Shown: piece by piece, positions 59,734 to 64,000 of the stretch
How the letters are laid out: each line of letters begins with the position of its first letter
How positions within the stretch are numbered: position 1 is the first letter of the stretch
Source: Herbidospora sakaeratensis
Lineage (GTDB): Bacteria; Actinomycetota; Actinomycetes; Streptosporangiales; Streptosporangiaceae
Assembly (NCBI RefSeq): GCF_001570525.1
Contig: NZ_BBXC01000007.1
Span: 1,248,679-1,312,678, forward strand
Direction of reading: 5' to 3'
DNA length: 64,000 nucleotides
Translations under genes and position numbers: made by a program
The notes under the pieces: generated by a model
Seen by the model: only the letters and a program-made list of their open reading frames with translations
Told to the model about the DNA's origin: nothing
The model's database searches: none

Positions 59734-60399
59734 ATCAGCACGTTCAGCGACGGGTTGTGGGACGCCGCGGCCCCCATCTATCAGGCGATCCTCCGTCATC
59801 CGTTCATCACCGGGCTCGTCGACGGCACGCTGCCCCGGGAGGCGTTCCGGCACTTCGTCGTCCAGGACTCCCACTATCTGCGCGACTACGCCCGCGCGCT
59901 GGCGGTGTGCGCGGCCAGGGCGCCCGACGAGGACGTCACCCGCGCGTTCGCCGGTGACGCGGTGGGGGCGATCGCGGCCGAGCGGGAGATGCACGCCGCG
60001 TTCATGGCCGACCTGGGCGGGTCGGCCGAGGAGGCGGCGGCGCAGCCGGTGGGGCCGACGACGCGGGCGTACACGAGTTACGTGCTGGCCACGGTGTACG
60101 GCGGTTCGTTCCTCGACGGGCTGGCGGCGGTGTTGCCGTGTTACTGGATCTACGCGCGGGTGGGGGCCGACCTGCTGGCGCGGTCGTCGCCCGATCCGCT
60201 CTATCGGCGGTGGATCGCGGCGTACGGGAACGAGGAATTCCAGGAGACGGTCCGCCGGGTGGTGGCGCTGGCCGACCGGCTGGGCGGGGAGGCGACGGAG
60301 ATGCAGCGGGCGCGGGCGGTGGAGCACTTCACGGCGACGGCCCGTTACGAGTGGATGTTCTGGGACGCGGCCTGGCGGCGGGAGTCCTGGCCTCTGTGA
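59734..60399 (+). CDS. tenA: TenA family aminopyrimidine aminohydrolase (thiaminase II)
   Basis: The 221-residue enzyme has VQDSHYLRDYARAL (conserved Asp), active-site Cys in AVLPCYWIYARVG and a C-terminal Glu in TARYEWMFWDAAW. It salvages thiamine pyrimidine breakdown products. A TPP riboswitch precedes it. The GGGAGAAGG site lies 7-8 bases before ATC 59734, which would give (M)STFSDGLWDAAAP, the expected TenA N terminus. The first standard in-frame start, TTG 59755, is 28 bases from that site and truncates the protein. So either ATC initiates or an ATG was mutated or misread. It overlaps DUF6010 by 55 nt. Confidence 0.88.
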   Translation: MSTFSDGLWDAAAPIYQAILRHPFITGLVDGTLPREAFRHFVVQDSHYLRDYARALAVCAARAPDEDVTRAFAGDAVGAIAAEREMHAAFMADLGGSAEEAAAQPVGPTTRAYTSYVLATVYGGSFLDGLAAVLPCYWIYARVGADLLARSSPDPLYRRWIAAYGNEEFQETVRRVVALADRLGGEATEMQRARAVEHFTATARYEWMFWDAAWRRESWPL

Positions 60400-60776
60400 C
60401 GCCGGAGGCGGGTGAGCGACGGCCCGCCCGCGAAGCACCACAACGCGATGACCGGGTCGCACAGGGCGCAGCCGAAGCTGGAGTCCTCGGCGAAGGGGAT
60501 GATCGGCGCGCCCTGGAGGTGGTGGACGACGTCCCAGGCGGTGTGCAGCAACCAGCCGACGCCGATCCAGTTCCAGTTCGTCAGGCCCCGGTAGGCGACG
60601 TAGGTCATGACGACGGGCAGCACGAACTCCCCGTAGCCGAGGCCGCCGCCGCCGAGGTAGGCGGCGCCCGCGCCGGCGACGAGCACGGCGTTCACCGGGC
60701 GGCGATGCGGCTCGGGGATGAGCGACAGCAGGGCGACGCAGATCAGCCCGATGACGATCGGCAGGACGACGGCCAT
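60345..60776 (-). CDS. DUF6010 family membrane protein
   Basis: The 143-residue protein has four hydrophobic helices (VVLPIVIGLICVALLSLI, AVLVAGAGAAYLGGG, FVLPVVMTYVAYRGL, VIALWCFAGG), with the family-like WIGVGWLLHTAWDVVHHLQG and CALCDPVIALWCF motifs. The HTAWDVVHH histidines in the membrane could bind metal. It is divergent from a GlxA-type regulator, which probably controls it. Its 3' end runs 55 nt into tenA on the opposite strand. Function unknown. Confidence 0.8.
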   Translation of the reverse strand: MAVVLPIVIGLICVALLSLIPEPHRRPVNAVLVAGAGAAYLGGGGLGYGEFVLPVVMTYVAYRGLTNWNWIGVGWLLHTAWDVVHHLQGAPIIPFAEDSSFGCALCDPVIALWCFAGGPSLTRLRRHRGQDSRRQAASQNIHS

Positions 60777-60893
60777 GTGGTTCCGTTTCTCGATGGGTGC
60801 GGGGTGGCAGCGCCACGGTAGGACGGCCGGGCCGCGCCGCCCCATGGGGTGAACGGACAATCTCCGCCGGGTTTCCGCCAGTAGCGTGGCGCT

Positions 60894-61853
60894 GTGCACA
60901 CGGTGGCGGTCCTGGCGCTGGACCAGGTGGTGGCGGCCGATCTGGCGACGCCGGTGGAGGTGTTCGGGCGGGCCCGGCTGGCCGACGGGAGCCGCCCCTA
61001 CAGGGTGGTGGTCTGCGCCCCGGCGCCGCGGGTGACGGGTGCGGCTTTCACCCTCATCGCGCCCTACGACCTGTCGGTGCTGGGGGAGGCGGGCACGGTC
61101 GTCGTCCCGGGATGCTCCGAAGGGTCGCCCCCGCCGCCGGTCGCGGTCCTCGACGCGTTGCGCGCGGCGGCGGCCCGGGGCACCCGGATGGTGTCCATCT
61201 GCGCGGGCGCCTTCACCCTGGCGGCCGCCGGGCTGCTCGACGGGCTGCGCGCGACCACCCACTGGGCCGCCGCCGACCTGCTGGCCCGGTCGTATCCGCG
61301 CGTGACGGTGGAACCCGACGTCCTGTACGTCGACAACGGGCGCATCCTGACCTCGGCCGGGGCCGCCGCCGGGCTGGACCTGTGCCTGCACGTGATCCGG
61401 CGCGACTTCGGATCGGCGGTGGCGGCCGAGTCGGCCCGGTTGTCGGTGGTGCCGCTGGAACGGGAGGGCGGGCAGGCGCAGTTCGTCCCGCACACCCCGC
61501 CGCCCGTTCCGCGCGGGTCGCTGCTGGAGCCGGTGCTGGCGTGGATCGAGGAGAACCTCGACGGGGAGGTGACGGCGGCGCGGATGGCCCGGCGGGCCGG
61601 CATGGGCGAGCGGACCTTCGCCCGCCGCTTCCGCGAGCAGACGGGGACGACGCCGCTGCAGTGGCTGCTGCGGGCGCGGGTACGGCGGGCCCAACTGCTG
61701 CTGGAGAGCACCGACGAGGGGGTGGAGCGGGTGGCGGCGCGGGCCGGGTTCGGGTCGGCGGCGGCCTTCCGCGACCGGTTCAAACGTGTGGTCGGGGTGA
61801 CGCCGACGGCCTACCGCGCGGCCTTCAGGGATTGTCGGTCGGGTTCGACATGA
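60894..61853 (+). CDS. GlxA family AraC-type regulator (DJ-1/PfpI plus AraC domains)
   Basis: The 319-residue protein has an N-terminal class I amidotransferase-like domain ([20 protein letters not shown], nucleophile-elbow [17 protein letters not shown]) and a C-terminal AraC double HTH ([20 protein letters not shown] and [20 protein letters not shown]). It starts at GTG 60894. It is divergent from DUF6010, a recurring arrangement that suggests direct control. ligA follows 7 nt downstream. Confidence 0.92.
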   Translation: MHTVAVLALDQVVAADLATPVEVFGRARLADGSRPYRVVVCAPAPRVTGAAFTLIAPYDLSVLGEAGTVVVPGCSEGSPPPPVAVLDALRAAAARGTRMVSICAGAFTLAAAGLLDGLRATTHWAAADLLARSYPRVTVEPDVLYVDNGRILTSAGAAAGLDLCLHVIRRDFGSAVAAESARLSVVPLEREGGQAQFVPHTPPPVPRGSLLEPVLAWIEENLDGEVTAARMARRAGMGERTFARRFREQTGTTPLQWLLRARVRRAQLLLESTDEGVERVAARAGFGSAAAFRDRFKRVVGVTPTAYRAAFRDCRSGST

Positions 61854-61860
61854 TGAGGGC

Positions 61861-63939
61861 ATGACCGAGACACCCCCCATGACGGCGATCGCCGATGAGA
61901 CCGCGTACGCCGAGGCCGTCCAGCTGGCCGTCGACGCGTCGGCAGCCTATTACGCCGACGGCACCTCCACGCTCGACGACGACGCCTACGACCGGCTGGT
62001 GCGGGGCATCGAGGCGTATGAGGCCGCCCATCCGGAGCAGGTGCTGCCGGCCTCGCCGACCGGCAAGGTGGCGGGTGGCGCGGTGGTGGGCGACGTGCCG
62101 CACACGGTGCCGATGCTGAGCCTGGACAACGTGTTCGGGCCCGATCAGCTGGTGGCGTGGGCGGCGTCGCTGGAGCGGCGGCTCGACCGTCCGGTGACGG
62201 CGTGGAGCGTGGAGGCCAAGCTCGACGGGCTGGCGGTGTCGGCGCGTTACCGGCGGGGGCGGCTGGTGCAGCTGGTGACGCGCGGTGACGGCCTGGCGGG
62301 GGAGGACGTGTCGCATTCGATCGGCACGATCGTGGGGTTGCCGGAGCGGCTGGCCGAGGCGGTGACGGTGGAGCTGCGCGGTGAGGTGATGATGACGACG
62401 GCGCAGTTCGAAGACGCGTGCGCCAAGCGCCAGGCCCACGACGGCACCACGTTCGCCAATCCGCGCAGCGCGGCGGCGGGCACGTTGCGGACGAAGGACC
62501 GTCCGTATGTGTGTGAGCTGACGTTCTTCGGTTACGGCGCGTTGCCGTTGCCGCCGGGTGACGACTCGGAGCTGGCGGTGCGGCTGCGGGAGTGGCCGCA
62601 CAGTCAGATCATGGAATGGGTGGCGGGCCAGGGGGTGCGGACGACGGCGGTGACGCCGGTGGCGGGGGTGCTGGTCGCCGATCTGGCGGCGGTGCAGGCG
62701 CGGGTGGAGGAGATCGCGGCGGCGCGGGCCGGGCTGGAGTTCGGCATCGACGGCATCGTGGTCAAGTGCGACCTGGCGGCCGACCAGGCGGCGGCGGGGT
62801 TCAGCTCGCGCGCCCCGAGGTGGGCGGTGGCCTACAAGCTGCCGGCCACCGAGAAGATCACCAAGCTGGTGGGCGTGGAGTGGAACACCGGCCGGACCGG
62901 CATCATCGCGCCGCGTGCGGTGCTGGAGCCGGTGGAGCTCGACGGGTCGATCGTCACCTACGCGACCCTGCACAACGCGGCCGACATCGCGCGGCGCGGC
63001 CTGATGATCGGCGACTCGGTGACCGTCTACAAGGCGGGCGACGTGATCCCGCGCGTGGAGGCCCCGGTCGTCCACCTGCGCACCGGCGACGAGACGCCGA
63101 TCGACATCCCGCAGGTGTGCCCGTCGTGCGGCGACGCGATCGACGCGAGCCAGGAGCGGTGGCGGTGCGTGCGGGGCCGCGCGTGCCGGGCCATCGCCTC
63201 GATCGAGTACGCGGTGGGCCGTGACCAGCTCGACATCGAGGGTTTGGCGGTCAACCGGATCCAGCAGATGCTCGACGCCGGTCTCATCGCCGACTTCGCC
63301 GACCTGTTCTTCCTGACGCGTGAGCAGCTGCTCGGGCTGGAGCGTATGGGCGAGACCAGCACCGACAACCTGCTGGCCGCCCTCGAACGCGCCAAGGCGC
63401 AGCCGTTGAGCCGGGTGTTCTGCGCGCTGGGCGTGCGCGGCACGGGCCGCAGCATGTCGCGCCGCATCGCCGCCCATTTCGGCACCATGGACGCCATCCG
63501 CGCCGCCGACGCGGCCGCGATCCAGGAGGTCGACGGCATCGGCCCGGAGAAGGCCCCCGTGGTGGTCGCCGAGCTGCTGGAACTCGACGCCCTGATCGAC
63601 AAGCTGATCAAGGCGGGCGTGAACATGACCCAGCCCGGCGTGGTGCCGAACCGGGCCGACGTCGCCGAGGCGGCGGGCGAGCCGGTCGAGCTGCCGCTGG
63701 CGGGCATGTCGGTGGTGGTGACCGGCACGATGACGGGCCCGCTGGCGGCGTTGTCGCGCAACGAGATGAACGAGCTGGTGGAGCGGGCGGGCGGCAAGGC
63801 GTCGTCGTCGGTGTCGGCCAAGACGTCGCTGGTGGTCGCGGGCGACAAGGCGGGCTCGAAGCGGGCCAAGGCCGAGAGCCTGGGGGTCCGGGTGGCGAGC
63901 CCGGAGGAGTTCGCCGACCTGGTCGCGGCGTTCCTATGA
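61861..63939 (+). CDS. ligA: NAD-dependent DNA ligase
   Basis: The 692-residue ligase has the Ia/adenylation region, nucleophile K120 in [12 protein letters not shown], the OB fold, a four-Cys zinc finger starting VCPSCGD, helix-hairpin-helix repeats ([32 protein letters not shown]) and a C-terminal BRCT domain ([15 protein letters not shown]). All domains are present. The zinc-finger exit reads [13 protein letters not shown] where housekeeping LigA usually has CPAQ, and the neighbours are not the usual gat genes, so it may be a second ligase. ATG 61861 follows the GlxA stop by 7 nt. Confidence 0.93.
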   Translation: MTETPPMTAIADETAYAEAVQLAVDASAAYYADGTSTLDDDAYDRLVRGIEAYEAAHPEQVLPASPTGKVAGGAVVGDVPHTVPMLSLDNVFGPDQLVAWAASLERRLDRPVTAWSVEAKLDGLAVSARYRRGRLVQLVTRGDGLAGEDVSHSIGTIVGLPERLAEAVTVELRGEVMMTTAQFEDACAKRQAHDGTTFANPRSAAAGTLRTKDRPYVCELTFFGYGALPLPPGDDSELAVRLREWPHSQIMEWVAGQGVRTTAVTPVAGVLVADLAAVQARVEEIAAARAGLEFGIDGIVVKCDLAADQAAAGFSSRAPRWAVAYKLPATEKITKLVGVEWNTGRTGIIAPRAVLEPVELDGSIVTYATLHNAADIARRGLMIGDSVTVYKAGDVIPRVEAPVVHLRTGDETPIDIPQVCPSCGDAIDASQERWRCVRGRACRAIASIEYAVGRDQLDIEGLAVNRIQQMLDAGLIADFADLFFLTREQLLGLERMGETSTDNLLAALERAKAQPLSRVFCALGVRGTGRSMSRRIAAHFGTMDAIRAADAAAIQEVDGIGPEKAPVVVAELLELDALIDKLIKAGVNMTQPGVVPNRADVAEAAGEPVELPLAGMSVVVTGTMTGPLAALSRNEMNELVERAGGKASSSVSAKTSLVVAGDKAGSKRAKAESLGVRVASPEEFADLVAAFL

Positions 63940-64000
63940 GGTCGGCGCGTCGCCGTCGTCGTCATCCGGTGGTGGCCGTCGAGCTCGGTCAAGCGACCGC
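63940..64000. other. Window edge after ligA
   Basis: Sixty-one bases remain. No gene, hairpin or promoter can be supported. Confidence 0.6.

Noticed and set aside
59755-60399. tenA starting at TTG 59755
   Set aside because: The Shine-Dalgarno site would be 28 bases away and the conserved STFSDGLWD start would be lost; ATC 59734 fits better.
1-64000. tRNA, rRNA, CRISPR arrays, insertion sequences or prophage
   Set aside because: No cloverleaf-like tRNA ends, regularly spaced repeats, transposase or integrase motifs, or terminal inverted repeats with target duplications were noticed on reading both strands.

Overview
The window is about 72-74% GC, with strong G/C bias at third codon positions, many GTG and some TTG starts, and tightly packed genes that often overlap by 4 nt (ATGA/GTGA). 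Together with SARP regulators, a WYL regulator, a TioE-like double MerR, a DUF5685 protein and a short-chain cis-prenyl transferase, this points to a filamentous actinomycete, plausibly of the Streptosporangiales. It is a chromosomal, largely catabolic and regulatory region. No rRNA, tRNA, CRISPR array, phage, IS element or transposase was seen.

Layout. 0.1-3 kb: a FAH-family hydrolase and an erythromycin-esterase-like gene, divergent from a double-MerR regulator across a dyad. 2.9-5.5 kb: an aliphatic-sulfonate-type ABC importer (permease, lipoprotein, ATPase) without a monooxygenase. 5.5-9.1 kb: a HEAT-repeat protein; a tetR whose start abuts a 27-bp perfect palindrome, coupled to a frameshifted ketopantoate-reductase-like gene; a DUF5685 protein with a cysteine-crowded tail; an I36-type secreted inhibitor. 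9.1-14.6 kb: a large secreted M14 carboxypeptidase with its terminator, a lipoprotein, YdeI and VOC proteins, and a WYL regulator. 14.6-22 kb: a large SARP-ATPase regulator, a BASS transporter, an MFS exporter, a VOC protein and an FAD monooxygenase. 22.6-29.6 kb: a LysR and two NarL-type two-component systems, one facing a small membrane protein across a 20-bp dyad and one encoded with an ABC-2 exporter. 29.6-31.1 kb: TetR and quinone oxidoreductase.

31.2-48.5 kb is the most coherent block, a sugar island. Operon A (+) is Zn-ADH, SDR, IlvD/Edd dehydratase, LacI. Operon B (-) is tautomerase, epimerase (frameshifted), SMP-30 lactonase, aldo/keto reductase, GH3 glycosidase, then an intrinsic terminator and a Gfo/Idh/MocA oxidoreductase. 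A second lacI faces operon C (+): sugar-binding lipoprotein, two permeases and a cytoplasmic GH5. GTTTCG/CGAAAC dyads lie in front of all three operons and near lacI-2. I infer import of a beta-linked oligosaccharide, cleavage inside the cell, and oxidation through lactone, aldonate and 2-keto-3-deoxy sugar. No aldolase or sugar kinase is present.

48.5-55 kb: a NmrA/TetR pair, then on the minus strand a deazaflavin-nitroreductase/hemerythrin fusion, trpB, trpA, a GntR/UTRA regulator and a cysteine-desulfurase-like protein. Two tandem CTGTTCTAGAACAG palindromes sit just before trpB. 55.4-64 kb: a cis-prenyl transferase, a secreted protein, an alpha/beta hydrolase divergent from a SARP, a TPP riboswitch with tenA (apparently using an ATC start), DUF6010 facing a GlxA-type regulator, and an NAD-dependent DNA ligase.

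Two genes carry single-base frameshifts and tenA lacks a normal start codon beside its ribosome-binding site. These could be real lesions or sequencing errors. All functions are read from sequence patterns and recalled family knowledge; no database search was run.
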